DNA of 59,328 nucleotides, taken from NCBI RefSeq assembly GCF_001650635.1, contig NZ_LWQU01000085.1, forward strand, positions 1-59,328, in the 5' to 3' direction. Origin of the DNA: Magnetospirillum moscoviense (GTDB lineage: Bacteria > Pseudomonadota > Alphaproteobacteria > Rhodospirillales > Magnetospirillaceae). Positions 17,896 to 26,788 of this stretch are shown here, piece by piece. Position numbers and translations under genes: made by a program. Each line of letters opens with the position of its first letter. Position 1 is the stretch's first letter. Under the pieces are notes generated by a model that worked only from the letters and a program-made list of their open reading frames with translations, made no database searches and was not told where the DNA came from.

Positions 17896-18438
17896 GTGAC
17901 GACCAGGGCCGAAGCACACCAGCGCCTGCGCGCTGACGTTGACGATCTGGCGGCCCTTATCTCTGATAAGCTGGAGCGGGTGGTTCCTCGGGTCTTGGCG
18001 AAGTATGGGGTTGAATGGCACGAGGTCGAGCCGGGTTGGTTCGACGAGGTGGCCGCCAACACGGCGAAGGATCTTGAAAAGCTTGCCGTCTACCAGAACG
18101 AGGCTGTCGATCCCCACAAACAGATCGGCTATGCGGCCTTTTGGATTCGTAAGCTCAAGCCCATCAAGATCGCGCATACCAACGACAAGAAGCCGTTTGC
18201 GTGCGTCAACGAGCATTTGTCTCTTTGGTTGGCCTGTGAGCAGTTGGTGAGCCACATGGATGCCGTAGTCGCCGATCGGGGCGATCAAGCGCTGAAGTTG
18301 CGTGATGAAGTTGTGTCACGAATTCACCGTTTCCTTAAGGACGCCAAGGGAATCTCCTATATCGTCCATTGCATGCGGTCGAGGACGTTTGGACCCCACC
18401 ATTACGTGATTTTGCTCCGCCAGTTCACCGTCCTTTGA
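17896..18438 (+). CDS. Unknown protein paired with the small upstream gene
   Basis: This gene encodes a 180-residue soluble protein from a GTG start. I do not recognise the family. It contains VNEHLSLWLACEQLVSHMD and a C-terminal YIVHCMRSRTFGPHHYVI stretch with Cys, Arg and His residues that might be functional. The gene uses codons such as TTG, CTT and GTT more than its neighbours, so its GC content is lower. With the 63-residue gene it forms an apparent two-gene insertion upstream of dapD. A toxin-antitoxin or defence role is possible, but nothing in the sequence proves it. Confidence 0.6.
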   Translation: MTTRAEAHQRLRADVDDLAALISDKLERVVPRVLAKYGVEWHEVEPGWFDEVAANTAKDLEKLAVYQNEAVDPHKQIGYAAFWIRKLKPIKIAHTNDKKPFACVNEHLSLWLACEQLVSHMDAVVADRGDQALKLRDEVVSRIHRFLKDAKGISYIVHCMRSRTFGPHHYVILLRQFTVL

Positions 18439-18549
18439 CCGCCCCACCCGCGGCGGGCAGGGGTGACCCTACGCGGGCGCGCGTTGACTTGGAACGCCGA
18501 AGCGCTATGTTTCGGCCTGTGACTTCTCGCCCTTCAAGGACACGACCCC

Positions 18550-19392
18550 ATGAGCTTCGCCCAACTTCAGTCCGACATCGACGCCGCCTGGGAGGCCCGT
18601 GACGGCATCAACGCCCAGACCACCGGCAAGATCCGCGACGCCGTCGAGACGGCGCTCGGCATGCTCGACACCGGACATCTGCGGGTCGCCGAGAAGCTGG
18701 ACGGCAAGTGGGTGGTCAATCAGTGGCTGAAGAAGGCGGTGCTGCTGTCCTTCCGCCTGAACGATTCGGCGCCGGTCACGGGCGCGCCCAACGGCTCGAC
18801 CTGGTACGACAAGGTGGCCACCAAGTTCGAGGGTTGGGATGACGGCACCTTCAAGGCCCACGGCTTTCGCGCCGTGCCGGGCTGCGTGGTGCGCCGGCCG
18901 GCCTTCATCGCGCCGGGCGTGGTGCTGATGCCCAGCTTCGTCAATGTCGGCGCCTATGTCGATTCCGGCACCATGATCGACACCTGGGCCACCGTCGGCT
19001 CGTGCGCCCAGATCGGCCGCAACGTCCATATCTCGGGCGGTGCCGGCATCGGCGGCGTGCTGGAACCCCTGCAGGCCGGCCCGGTGATCATCGAGGACAA
19101 CGTCTTCGTCGGCGCCCGCGCCGAGGTGGCCGAGGGCGTGGTGGTCGAGGAGGGCGCCGTGCTGTCGATGGGTGTCTATCTGGGCCAATCGACCAAGATC
19201 GTCGATCGCGCCACCGGCGAGGTGTTCTATGGCCGCGTTCCGGCCTATTCGGTGGTGGTGTCGGGCACCATGCCCGGCAAGCCGTTCCCCGACGGCACCC
19301 CCGGCCCCAACCTTTATTGCGCCGTCATCGTCAAGCGGGTCGACGAGAAGACCCGCTCGAAGGTGTCGATCAACGAATTGTTGCGCGATTGA
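18550..19392 (+). CDS. dapD: Tetrahydrodipicolinate N-succinyltransferase
   Basis: DapD transfers succinyl from succinyl-CoA to tetrahydrodipicolinate in the succinylase branch of lysine and meso-diaminopimelate synthesis. The 280 residues begin [20 protein letters not shown] and continue into a left-handed beta-helix of hexapeptide repeats ([40 protein letters not shown]). The helix is followed by the C-terminal lobe. It overlaps the next gene, dapE, by four bases, so the two pathway steps are coupled. Confidence 0.95.
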   Translation: MSFAQLQSDIDAAWEARDGINAQTTGKIRDAVETALGMLDTGHLRVAEKLDGKWVVNQWLKKAVLLSFRLNDSAPVTGAPNGSTWYDKVATKFEGWDDGTFKAHGFRAVPGCVVRRPAFIAPGVVLMPSFVNVGAYVDSGTMIDTWATVGSCAQIGRNVHISGGAGIGGVLEPLQAGPVIIEDNVFVGARAEVAEGVVVEEGAVLSMGVYLGQSTKIVDRATGEVFYGRVPAYSVVVSGTMPGKPFPDGTPGPNLYCAVIVKRVDEKTRSKVSINELLRD

Positions 19393-20525
19393 CCACGCTT
19401 CTTACCGACCCCGTCGGCCTGGCCTCTGGCCTGATCCGTTGCCCCAGCGTCACCCCTGACGATGCGGGCGCGATCGGGTTGCTGGCCGGCTGGCTGGAGC
19501 GGTTGGGTTTTACCTGCCATGTCATCTGCTCCGCCACCGGCGGGCCGGCGATCCAAAACCTGTATGCCCGGCGCGGCACGGCGGGGCCGAATTTCTGCTT
19601 TGCCGGCCATACCGACGTGGTGCCGCCCGGTGCCGGCTGGACCATCGATCCCTTCGCCGGCCAGGTGATGAACGGCCGGCTGTACGGGCGCGGTGCCGTC
19701 GATATGAAGGGCGCCATCGCCGCCTTCGTCGCCGCCATCGCCCGGCGCGGCGACAATGCCGATTCGGTCAGCCTGCTGATCACCGGCGACGAGGAAGGCC
19801 CGGCCGTCGATGGCACCGTCAAGGTGCTGGACTGGCTGACGGCCAAGGGCGAGACGCTGGATGCCTGCGTGGTCGGCGAACCGACCAATCCGGCCCGCCT
19901 GGGCGACATGCTGAAGATCGGCCGGCGCGGCTCGATGAACACCCGCATCACCGTCACCGGGACCCAAGGTCACGTCGCCTATCCGCATCTGGCCGACAAC
20001 CCGATCCCGCGCCTTCTGGAAATGCTGCGCCGTCTGACCGCCGAGCCGCTGGATCACGGCTCGCCGCTGTTTCAGCCCTCGACCTTGGCGCTGACCACCA
20101 TCGATGTCGGCAACCCAGCCACCAACGTCATCCCGGCCCAGGCCCGCGCTGCCTTCAATATCCGCTTCAACGACCTGCATTCCAGCGCCTCGCTGGAAGA
20201 ATGGATCCGGCGCACCGTGGCCGAGATCGGCGGCGATTACGATTGTTCGATCGAGGTGTCGGGCGAAAGCTTCCTGACCCAGCCCGGCCCGCTGTCGGCG
20301 GCGGTATCCGACGCGGTCCAGCGCATCACCGGCCTGCGGCCGGAATTCTCGACCTCGGGCGGCACCTCGGACGCCCGCTTCATCAAGAATCATTGTCCGG
20401 TGCTGGAATTCGGCCTGATCAACCAGACCATGCACAAGGTCGATGAGCACGTCGCCCTGTCCGATCTGGAACAACTGACCGAGATCTATCAGGCGGTCCT
20501 CGACCGCTTTTTCGAGGCAGAATGA
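19389..20525 (+). CDS. dapE: Succinyl-diaminopimelate desuccinylase
   Basis: DapE is a di-zinc peptidase-family enzyme that removes succinate from N-succinyl-LL-diaminopimelate. The zinc-site motifs are visible: GHTDVVPPG with His and Asp, [10 protein letters not shown] with the bridging Asp, TGDEEGPA with the catalytic Glu, and a late NHCPVLEFG with His. At 378 residues it has family length. I use TTG 19389, which overlaps the dapD stop (TTGA), because the sequence matches the DapE N-terminus from there. The longer frame to 19002 runs antiparallel to nothing useful within dapD. Confidence 0.93.
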   Translation: MTTLLTDPVGLASGLIRCPSVTPDDAGAIGLLAGWLERLGFTCHVICSATGGPAIQNLYARRGTAGPNFCFAGHTDVVPPGAGWTIDPFAGQVMNGRLYGRGAVDMKGAIAAFVAAIARRGDNADSVSLLITGDEEGPAVDGTVKVLDWLTAKGETLDACVVGEPTNPARLGDMLKIGRRGSMNTRITVTGTQGHVAYPHLADNPIPRLLEMLRRLTAEPLDHGSPLFQPSTLALTTIDVGNPATNVIPAQARAAFNIRFNDLHSSASLEEWIRRTVAEIGGDYDCSIEVSGESFLTQPGPLSAAVSDAVQRITGLRPEFSTSGGTSDARFIKNHCPVLEFGLINQTMHKVDEHVALSDLEQLTEIYQAVLDRFFEAE

Positions 20526-21079
20526 TCACCGCCGACGAAATCGCACGCGGGATCACCGGGGCCTGGCTGCTGGCCAAGCGCAATCGGGCCGGCATCGAAT
20601 GGTTCGACGACAGCGACGGCGGCTTCTGGAAGTCGTTCTGGGCGGCGGTGCTGGTGGCGCCGGCCTTCCTGGGGCTCGACCTGCTGGCCGGCGAGTTCGC
20701 CGATGCCGGGCCGCGCCACTTGGCGGTCAAGCTGATTTCCTATGTCATCGACTGGACCGCCTTCCCGCTGGTGATGTTTTACATTGCCGCAACGCTGGGC
20801 CGGGGCGGCCAGTGGGCCCGCTATGTCGTCGCCTATAATTGGTCGGCGGTGGTGCAGGTCGGCATCTTGTTCCCCGTCGCCGTCCTGGCCACCTTGGCGC
20901 CGATGGCGGGGACCGCCCTGCTGGCCCAGGCCCTGACCATCCTGATGCTGATTTATCGCGCCTTCGTCGCCCATGTGGCGCTGAAGGTCAATCTGGGCAC
21001 CGCCGCCGGCGTCGTGCTGCTGGACGTCTTGCTGGCCGGGTTGCTGAAGAATGTCGCCGAACGCATCGCCGGCGGCTGA
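20522..21079 (+). CDS. Inner-membrane protein, unknown
   Basis: This gene encodes a 185-residue protein with about four to five hydrophobic segments, including [58 protein letters not shown] and a C-terminal [15 protein letters not shown]. The N-terminal 35 residues are soluble. No enzyme motif is seen, and no firm family is assigned. It overlaps dapE by four bases (ATGA) and the following GNAT gene by 29 bases. It is therefore a fixed member of the dap operon and may have an envelope-related role. Confidence 0.7.
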   Translation: MITADEIARGITGAWLLAKRNRAGIEWFDDSDGGFWKSFWAAVLVAPAFLGLDLLAGEFADAGPRHLAVKLISYVIDWTAFPLVMFYIAATLGRGGQWARYVVAYNWSAVVQVGILFPVAVLATLAPMAGTALLAQALTILMLIYRAFVAHVALKVNLGTAAGVVLLDVLLAGLLKNVAERIAGG

Positions 21080-21542
21080 GCCCGTCTGGCGGCCGATGGT
21101 TGCGGCCGATCTGGCCCGGGTTCAGGTCATCGCCGACATCGTCCATGTCGATCATCCCGAACGCGCCGAAGTGTTCGCCAACCGTCTGGCGCTGTTTCCG
21201 GCCGGCTGCCTGATGGCGGCGGATGGGGGCGGCTATTGCCTGGCCCATCCCGGGAAGCTGGGCCGGGCGCCGGCGCTGGATACCGTCCTTGACCGATTGC
21301 CGGACGGGCCCGATTGCCTGTACCTGCACGATCTGGCCCTGCTGCCCCAGGCGCGCGGTCTGGGCCTGGGCCGGGCGGCGGTGGCGGAATTGGCCCGGGT
21401 GGCCCGAGCTGCTGGCCTGCCCCGCATCGCCCTGACGGCGGTGGGCCAATCGCCGGCCTTCTGGGCGGGGCTGGGGTTCATTGAAACGGGAAAGGGCGGC
21501 GCCAGTTACGGCACCGCCCTCGCCATGGTTCTGGAACTTTAG
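21051..21542 (+). CDS. GNAT family N-acetyltransferase
   Basis: This 163-residue GNAT transfers acetyl from acetyl-CoA to an unidentified amine. The acetyl-CoA binding loop is seen as ARGLGLGRAAV, preceded by the strand CLYLHDLALLPQ. A C-terminal FWAGLGFIETG matches the usual GNAT closing motif. The ATG at 21051 overlaps the membrane-protein gene. A later ATG at 21096 is possible. It is the last gene of the dapD operon and is followed directly by a long inverted repeat that covers its stop codon. Confidence 0.8.
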   Translation: MSPNASPAAEPVWRPMVAADLARVQVIADIVHVDHPERAEVFANRLALFPAGCLMAADGGGYCLAHPGKLGRAPALDTVLDRLPDGPDCLYLHDLALLPQARGLGLGRAAVAELARVARAAGLPRIALTAVGQSPAFWAGLGFIETGKGGASYGTALAMVLEL

Positions 21543-21571
21543 ACCAATTCCAGGTTGGCTGGAATTGGTCT
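21541..21571. terminator. Perfect stem-loop at the end of the dap operon
   Basis: The arms of 13 bp (21541-21553 and 21559-21571) are perfect and enclose a 5-base loop. The first arm starts inside the TAG stop of the GNAT gene. There is no clear T-run, so it may act as a 3' mRNA-stabilising hairpin rather than a classical terminator. Confidence 0.6.
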
Positions 21572-21600
21572 AGGCTTTGCCTCTGGCGCCCCGTCCCGGG

Positions 21601-21652
21601 GCCGTTCAAACGCCACGCGGGCTTGGTGCAATTCCTGCAAAGCCGGAATTGC
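21601..21652 (+). repeat. Dispersed 3'-end repeat, copy 1
   Basis: This 52-base element starts GCCGTTCAAACGCC and ends with an 8-bp hairpin (21628-21635 paired with 21645-21652). A diverged copy lies at 55749-55800 and a partial one at 38266-38295. All three lie at the 3' end of a minus-strand gene. Confidence 0.6.
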
Positions 21653-21653
21653 C

Positions 21654-22088
21654 CTAGCCCTTCGACGGGACCATCAAGGTGGCCTCGCCGTCCATCACCA
21701 CCTTGTCCTTGACCGAACAGGTGGTGCGGAAGGTGGCGAACTTCTTTTCCGGCACCAGGGCGGTCAGCTCGACGCGGGCGGTGACGGTGTCGCCGATGCG
21801 CACGGGGGCCTTGAACTTCAGAAGCTGCGAGACATAGATGCAGCCCGGGCCCGGCAGCTTGGTGCCGAACACGGTCGAGATGAAGGCCGCCGACAGCATG
21901 CCGTGGGCGATGCGGCCCTTGAACATGGTCTGGCTGGCGAATTCCTCGTTGATGTGGACCGGGTTGAAATCGCCCGAGATTCCGGCGAAGGCGACGATGT
22001 CGGCTTCGGTGACGGTCTTGGCGAAGATCGCCGACTGGCCGACGCTCAGATCCTCGAAATAAAGGCCGTTCAAAGTTTCGCCGCTCAT
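21654..22088 (-). CDS. MaoC-like (R)-specific enoyl-CoA hydratase
   Basis: This 144-residue hot-dog-fold protein belongs to the MaoC/PhaJ group, which adds water to trans-2-enoyl-CoA to give (R)-3-hydroxyacyl-CoA. The hydratase motif is intact in GDFNPVHINEEFA, with Asp and His as the usual catalytic pair. AHGMLSAAFISTVFG follows it. Such enzymes feed polyhydroxyalkanoate synthesis from fatty acid oxidation, a typical trait of this bacterial group. The ATG at 22088 has GGGGAGA upstream. The open frame further upstream has no start signal. Confidence 0.85.
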   Translation of the reverse strand: MSGETLNGLYFEDLSVGQSAIFAKTVTEADIVAFAGISGDFNPVHINEEFASQTMFKGRIAHGMLSAAFISTVFGTKLPGPGCIYVSQLLKFKAPVRIGDTVTARVELTALVPEKKFATFRTTCSVKDKVVMDGEATLMVPSKG

Positions 22089-22221
22089 CTGCTGGTCTCC
22101 CCATATTGGCGGTGATTGCGCTGCAGTATAGACCGGGCGCAGGGACGCCACAAATGACGATTCCGGGGTTGCGCGCCCGGCCGCTCTGTGGCCGAATGGC
22201 GCCGATTTTCCAGGGGCTCCC

Positions 22222-22491
22222 ATGCGTCGTCTCGCTTCAATCGTCCTGATCCTGGCCGTGGCCGGCTGTGCCCTGCCCACGGTGCCGTGGCAGAATCCGA
22301 ACGTGCCGCAGGACCAGTGGCGGACCGACTGGAACGGCTGCCGGCGCTGGTCCGACGCCCAGGTCGGCTATCAGGACACCAGCGAAGGCTCGATGTTCAA
22401 CGATTATGACCGCGCCCGCGCCCGCAAGCAGATGGATGCCCTGACCGCCAGCTGCATGCGTGACCGCGGCTACTTTCCGATCCGAAAGTGA
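22222..22491 (+). CDS. Small lipoprotein, unknown
   Basis: This 89-residue protein has a lipobox (LAVAGC at 11-16), so it should be a lipid-anchored envelope protein. The mature part is short and charged, with three further cysteines (two of them in NGCRRWSD and TASCMRDRGYFPI) that may pair. No family is assigned with confidence. It is followed eight bases later by another exported-protein gene, with which it probably forms an operon. Confidence 0.75.
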   Translation: MRRLASIVLILAVAGCALPTVPWQNPNVPQDQWRTDWNGCRRWSDAQVGYQDTSEGSMFNDYDRARARKQMDALTASCMRDRGYFPIRK

Positions 22492-22499
22492 GGACCAGG

Positions 22500-22934
22500 A
22501 TGCGCCTAGCCATTTGCCTGACCGCCACGCTGCTGGCCGCGCCGGCGCTTGCCCAGGACTTGCCGCAATTCCCCAAGGCCGGCCCGCCCGAGCCGCTGCC
22601 CGAGGCCATCTGCGACACCACCATCGCCAATAACGGCGAATGGCTGGTCGGGCGCTGGGTGGCGCCGCAGACCAAGTGGGAATTCGCCCGCAAGGAAGGC
22701 CGCCTGATCTGGGCGATGGACCGCAAGGGGCAGATCGCCAACGATTTCGGCTGGACCGACGGCACCCAGATCGGCGGCTTGGTCGATCAGGCCAGCGGCT
22801 GCACCGTCGCCTTGTCGGGGGGCGAGGGCGCCTTCAAGTTCGAAGGGGTGCTGTCGGATGGCGGCAAGCTTTACGGCTTCGCCACCAACAAGCGGGGTGA
22901 GCACGTCCGCTTCATCCTGCGCCGGGAGCGTTAG
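22500..22934 (+). CDS. Exported protein, unknown
   Basis: This 144-residue protein has a Sec signal peptide (MRLAICLTATLLAAPALAQD). The mature part has Trp-rich strands (NNGEWLVGRWVAPQTKWEF) and two cysteines (ICDTT, SGCTV), suggesting a small beta-rich periplasmic domain. I do not recognise the family. The chosen ATG at 22500 has AGGA close upstream. A GTG four codons earlier overlaps the previous gene. Confidence 0.7.
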   Translation: MRLAICLTATLLAAPALAQDLPQFPKAGPPEPLPEAICDTTIANNGEWLVGRWVAPQTKWEFARKEGRLIWAMDRKGQIANDFGWTDGTQIGGLVDQASGCTVALSGGEGAFKFEGVLSDGGKLYGFATNKRGEHVRFILRRER

Positions 22935-22982
22935 GAGCGCGATTGAGCGGGGCCGGCACGGCCCGCGCCACGCCAGAAATGC

Positions 22983-23513
22983 CTATTTGCGGCCCTGGCG
23001 GTTACGCTCCAGCTGCTCTTGCGTGGCCTGGAAGCCCAGATAGATCTCGTAATTCTGGATGATGTCGGAATCCTTGACCGGGATGCGCAGCACCACCGGC
23101 TCGTCGGTATAGCGGACATAATTGGTCGCTTGCGGGAATTCGACGCTGACCGGGAATTCCGCCTTGGCGTCCTTGGCCGGATAGAACAGCGGCACCGCGG
23201 CGAAATAGGTGAACTCGGCCTTGCGGTCGGTGTCGCCGGGGCCGCGCTTGATGGCGAACGACACCTGGATTTCCACCAGTGCGCCCTTCTCGTCATATTT
23301 GCAGTCGCCCTGGAAGCCGTTGATCTCGGCCTCGAACTCGACATCGGTCAGGTCGCGGCCCTTGCCGTCCTTGTATTTGGTCAGCGTCCCGGCGTCGCCC
23401 AGGATATAGACCGGCGGGCAGGGCGGCGGCTCCTTCTTCTGGAACACCGAGCACGAGGCGAGCGCGGGCACCAGGGCCAGAGCGGCAAGCGGCAGAAGCG
23501 AGCGAAGTTTCAT
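22983..23513 (-). CDS. Lipoprotein, unknown
   Basis: This 176-residue protein starts MKLRSLLPLAALALVPALASC, with a lipobox LASC. The mature part begins with a Pro/Cys-rich linker (KKEPPPCPPVYIL) and continues as a soluble domain with a second pair of features, GDCKYDEKGALVEIQVSF. No family is recognised. It is convergent with the exported-protein gene at 22500 and divergent from ispH. The long upstream open frame has no signal and is not real. Confidence 0.75.
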   Translation of the reverse strand: MKLRSLLPLAALALVPALASCSVFQKKEPPPCPPVYILGDAGTLTKYKDGKGRDLTDVEFEAEINGFQGDCKYDEKGALVEIQVSFAIKRGPGDTDRKAEFTYFAAVPLFYPAKDAKAEFPVSVEFPQATNYVRYTDEPVVLRIPVKDSDIIQNYEIYLGFQATQEQLERNRQGRK

Positions 23514-23623
23514 CGATGATCTCGGAAAAGCCGTTGAGGAGGGACAGGCATCCGTGGCATTGGTCGGGGCGACTTTAGAGAAGGCGGGCGCCGCCCGCAA
23601 CGACGTTTGATGGGAACCTGCCG

Positions 23624-24568
23624 ATGACCTTGCCGCCGCTGACCATCGTGCTTGCCAGCCCGCGCGGTTTCTGCGCCGGCGTCGACCGCGCCATCCTGAT
23701 CGTCGAGGCGGCCATCGCCAAGTACGGCGCCCCGGTCTATGTCCGTCACGAGATCGTCCATAACCGTTTCGTCGTCGATTCCTTGAAGGCCAAGGGGGCG
23801 GTGTTCGTCGATGAATTGTCGGAAGTACCCGACGGCGTGCCGGTGGTGTTTTCCGCCCATGGCGTGCCCAAATCGGTGCCGACGGCCGCCGAGGCGCGCG
23901 GCCTGTCCTATCTGGACGCCACCTGTCCACTGGTGACCAAGGTCCACCGCGAGGCCGAGGCCCACCACGCCTTCGGCCGCCAGATCATCATGATCGGTCA
24001 CAAGGGCCACCCGGAAGTGATCGGCACCATGGGCCAGGTCCCCGAGGGCGCGGTGATGCTGGTTGAAAGCGCGGCCGACGCCGAAGCGGTGCAGCCGGCC
24101 CATCCCGACCATCTGGCCTATATCACCCAGACCACGCTGTCGGTCGATGACGCGGCGGCCATCGTCGCCGTGCTGACCCGGCGCTTCCCGTCCATCGTTG
24201 GGCCGAAGAAGGACGATATCTGCTACGCCACCACCAACCGCCAGAACGCCGTCAAGACCATCGCCGCCCGATGCGACGCGGTGATGGTGATCGGCGCCCC
24301 CAATTCGTCGAACTCGAAGCGGCTGGTGGAAGTGGCGGCCCGGGAAGGCTGCGCCAAGTCCCTGTTGGTCCAACGCGCCCCCGAGATCGATTGGGCGTCG
24401 CTGGCGGGCATCAGCCGACTGGGGATCACCGCCGGCGCCTCGGCCCCGGAAGTGCTGGTGGAAGAGGTGATCGACGCCGCCCGCGCCCATTTCGCCGTGA
24501 CCATCGAAGAGGTCAAGGTCACCGACGAGACCATCGCCTTCAAACTGCCCCAGCAGCTACTGGATTGA
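23624..24568 (+). CDS. ispH: 4-hydroxy-3-methylbut-2-enyl diphosphate reductase
   Basis: IspH performs the last step of the MEP isoprenoid pathway, reducing HMBPP to IPP and DMAPP with a [4Fe-4S] cluster. The three cluster cysteines are at positions 17 ([10 protein letters not shown]), 101 (LDATCPLV) and 200 ([11 protein letters not shown]). The substrate-binding histidines in [17 protein letters not shown] and [11 protein letters not shown] are present, as is the TTNRQ glutamine motif. At 314 residues it has full family length. It stands alone and is followed by thrB after 116 bases. Confidence 0.95.
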   Translation: MTLPPLTIVLASPRGFCAGVDRAILIVEAAIAKYGAPVYVRHEIVHNRFVVDSLKAKGAVFVDELSEVPDGVPVVFSAHGVPKSVPTAAEARGLSYLDATCPLVTKVHREAEAHHAFGRQIIMIGHKGHPEVIGTMGQVPEGAVMLVESAADAEAVQPAHPDHLAYITQTTLSVDDAAAIVAVLTRRFPSIVGPKKDDICYATTNRQNAVKTIAARCDAVMVIGAPNSSNSKRLVEVAAREGCAKSLLVQRAPEIDWASLAGISRLGITAGASAPEVLVEEVIDAARAHFAVTIEEVKVTDETIAFKLPQQLLD

Positions 24569-24684
24569 TGCCGGCGCGAAGCGCGGCCCGTGCCGGGCGG
24601 CTCAGTCGCCGCTTGTGTCTCGGGCTTGAGTAAGTGGCGTCAACGTCGTACTTTCCCGGCCAATGACGGCGCCCGAGGGGATCA

Positions 24685-25665
24685 ATGGCGGTCTATACCG
24701 AAGTTTCCGACGAAGAGATGGAAGAGTTCGTCGCCGCTTACGGCATCGGCGAACTGGTGTCGTTCACCGGCATCGCCGAAGGCGTCGAGAATTCCAACTT
24801 CCTGGTCCAGACCGAGACCGGCCCCTATATCCTGACGCTGTACGAGCGGCGGGTGAATCCCGACGATCTGCCGTTCTTCCTGGGACTGATGGAACATCTG
24901 GCGGCGCGCGGCCTGGCCTGCCCGACCCCGTTGCACGGCGCCGATGGCAACGCGCTCAGGGAATTGTGCGGCCGTCCGGCGGCGATGGTGACCTTCCTCA
25001 AGGGGATGTCGGCCCGCAGGCTGGCGCTGGGCCATTGCGCCGCCCTGGGGGGAGCCCTGGCCGAGATGCACCAGAAGGGCGCCGACTTCGCCATGACCCG
25101 GCCCAACAATCTGTCGGTGGCCGGCTGGCGCCCGTTGTTCGCCCAGGTCAAGGACCGCGCAGACGAGATCCGCCCGGGCCTCGCCGCCTTCATCGAGGCC
25201 GAACTGGACGCGCTGGAAGCCCACTGGCCGAAATCCCTGCCCTCGGGGCTGATCCATGCCGATCTGTTCCCCGACAACGTGTTCTTCCTGGCCGACCGGA
25301 CCACGCGGGAGGACAAGGTGTCGGGCCTGATCGACTTCTATTTCGCCTGCACCGACTTTTTGGCCTACGATATCGCCATCTGCCTGAACGCCTGGTGCTT
25401 CGAGCCCGACGGCGCCTTCAACGCCACCAAGGCCCGCCTCATGCTGGGCAATTACCGCAAGGTGCGGCCCTTGTCGGCCGACGAGCTGGATGCCCTGCCG
25501 CTGCTGGCCCGGGGTGCCGCCATGCGCTTTTTGCTGACCCGCACCTATGACTGGCTGAATACGCCGGAAGGGGCCTTCGTCAAGCGCAAGGACCCGCTGG
25601 AATATCTCAGGAAGCTGCGCTTCCACCAGGGCATCACCAGCCCCGCCGCCTACGGTCTGGAATGA
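24685..25665 (+). CDS. thrB: Homoserine kinase (choline-kinase-like type)
   Basis: This 326-residue ThrB is of the aminoglycoside/choline-kinase-like class found in alphaproteobacteria and pseudomonads, not the GHMP class. It phosphorylates homoserine on the way to threonine. Visible features are the N-terminal [11 protein letters not shown] glycine loop region, the catalytic [11 protein letters not shown] (Asp and Asn) and the metal-binding [15 protein letters not shown]. The ATG at 24685 fits the family start. Its stop overlaps the rnhA start by four bases (ATGA), the classical thrB-rnhA arrangement. Confidence 0.93.
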   Translation: MAVYTEVSDEEMEEFVAAYGIGELVSFTGIAEGVENSNFLVQTETGPYILTLYERRVNPDDLPFFLGLMEHLAARGLACPTPLHGADGNALRELCGRPAAMVTFLKGMSARRLALGHCAALGGALAEMHQKGADFAMTRPNNLSVAGWRPLFAQVKDRADEIRPGLAAFIEAELDALEAHWPKSLPSGLIHADLFPDNVFFLADRTTREDKVSGLIDFYFACTDFLAYDIAICLNAWCFEPDGAFNATKARLMLGNYRKVRPLSADELDALPLLARGAAMRFLLTRTYDWLNTPEGAFVKRKDPLEYLRKLRFHQGITSPAAYGLE

Positions 25666-26114
25666 ACGACCAACCCGCGGTCGAGATCTTCACCGACGGC
25701 GCCTGCTCGGGCAATCCCGGCCCGGGCGGCTGGGGCGCCATCCTGCGCTTCAAGGGCACCGAGAAGGAGCTGAAGGGCGGCGAGAACCCCACCACCAACA
25801 ACCGCATGGAAATGATGGCGGTGATCAGCGCGCTGGAGGCGCTGACCCGGCCGTGCAAGGTGGTGGTCACCACCGACAGCCAGTACGTGATGAAGGGCAT
25901 CACCGAGTGGATGTTCTCGTGGAAGAAACGGGGCTGGAAGACCGCCGACAACAAGCCGGTCAAGAACGACGATCTGTGGAAGCGGCTGGATGCGGCCCGC
26001 GCCGGCCATCAGGTGGAGTGGCTTTGGGTGAAGGGCCATGCCGGCCACCCCGAGAATGAACGCGCCGACCAATTGGCCCGCGAAGGCGTGGCGATGGCGC
26101 GGGGGAATGGATGA
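25662..26114 (+). CDS. rnhA: Ribonuclease HI
   Basis: RNase HI cuts the RNA strand of RNA-DNA hybrids. All catalytic residues are present: Asp12, Glu50, Asp72, His126 and Asp136. The motif [16 protein letters not shown] at the N-terminus is typical. At 150 residues it has normal length and keeps the basic handle region around [15 protein letters not shown]. It is translationally coupled to thrB by a four-base overlap. Confidence 0.95.
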   Translation: MNDQPAVEIFTDGACSGNPGPGGWGAILRFKGTEKELKGGENPTTNNRMEMMAVISALEALTRPCKVVVTTDSQYVMKGITEWMFSWKKRGWKTADNKPVKNDDLWKRLDAARAGHQVEWLWVKGHAGHPENERADQLAREGVAMARGNG

Positions 26115-26133
26115 TTGCCCGTCGCGCGGCTGT

Positions 26134-26149
26134 TGTGTATTATTACACA
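26134..26149. promoter_or_regulatory. Inverted repeat at the hicA start, likely operator
   Basis: TGTGTA and TACACA flank four bases. The repeat ends one base before the hicA ATG and occupies the ribosome-binding position, where no Shine-Dalgarno sequence is visible. HicB antitoxins bind palindromes at their own promoter, so this is a good autoregulation site. Confidence 0.55.
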
Positions 26150-26150
26150 C

Positions 26151-26342
26151 ATGGATAGCCGCCGGATCATCAAGGCCTTGGAGGCGGATGGCTGGGAGCA
26201 TCGACGGACCACCGGCAGCCATTGGCATTTCAGACATCCAACCAAGCCGGGCGTGGTAACCGTGCCGCATCCCAAGCGCGACTTTCCCGCCGGGACGGTT
26301 CGGTCGATCGAACGGCAGAGCGGTATCAAATTGTTGGGGTGA
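26151..26342 (+). CDS. hicA: HicA-type mRNA interferase toxin
   Basis: This 63-residue toxin has the HicA double-stranded RNA-binding-like fold. It is predicted to cut mRNA and stop translation. The family pattern is clear: RRIIKALEADGWEHRRTTGS, then HWHFRHPTKPGVVTVPHPKR with the catalytic histidine in the GSHWHF segment. The ATG at 26151 matches other HicA starts. It precedes hicB by four bases. The usual order, toxin first, is kept, so dosage depends on shared transcription and on the palindrome just upstream. Confidence 0.9.
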   Translation: MDSRRIIKALEADGWEHRRTTGSHWHFRHPTKPGVVTVPHPKRDFPAGTVRSIERQSGIKLLG

Positions 26343-26346
26343 TGCG

Positions 26347-26730
26347 ATGGTTTCCTATGTCGCCTATTTGCGCAAGGACGCGGGCAGCGATTACGGCGTC
26401 GAATTTCCCGACCTGCCGGGCTGCGTCAGCGCCGGCCACACCCTGGACGAAGCGCGGGCCATGGCTGCCGAGGCGTTGGCCGGCCATGTCGCCTTTCTGA
26501 CCGAGGACGGCCTGCCGGTGCCGCCGCCATCGACGCTGGACGCCCTGAAGGACGACCCTCATCGCGGCGACGCCGTCGCGATCCTGGTCGATCTTGATCC
26601 CAATCTGCTGAAGGCCGATCGCATCAACGTGATGATCCCGCGCCACCTTCTGGGGCGCATCGACGCCGTCAGCGGCGGCAATCGGTCGCGCTTCCTGGTG
26701 GAAGCGGCCGAGCAGAAATTGGCCGGCTGA
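26347..26730 (+). CDS. hicB: HicB-type antitoxin
   Basis: This 127-residue antitoxin begins with the HicB fold (VSYVAYLRKDAGSDYGVEFP, then DLPGCVSAGHTLDEA), which binds and blocks HicA. The C-terminus (ADRINVMIPRHLLGRIDAV to FLVEAAEQKL) is a ribbon-helix-helix DNA-binding segment that would repress the operon. It is therefore both antitoxin and repressor. It is followed by a bidirectional terminator shared with leuB. Confidence 0.9.
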   Translation: MVSYVAYLRKDAGSDYGVEFPDLPGCVSAGHTLDEARAMAAEALAGHVAFLTEDGLPVPPPSTLDALKDDPHRGDAVAILVDLDPNLLKADRINVMIPRHLLGRIDAVSGGNRSRFLVEAAEQKLAG

Positions 26731-26736
26731 AACGAA

Positions 26737-26767
26737 AAGGGCCGGCTCCCGTGGGGAACCGGCCCTT
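26737..26767. terminator. Bidirectional terminator between hicB and leuB
   Basis: A 9-bp stem (arms AAGGGCCGG and CCGGCCCTT) encloses a 13-base loop. It has an A-rich flank on the left and CATCTTTTC on the right, so it can end transcription from both convergent genes. Confidence 0.8.
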
Positions 26768-26788
26768 CATCTTTTCTCGACGCGCTGA

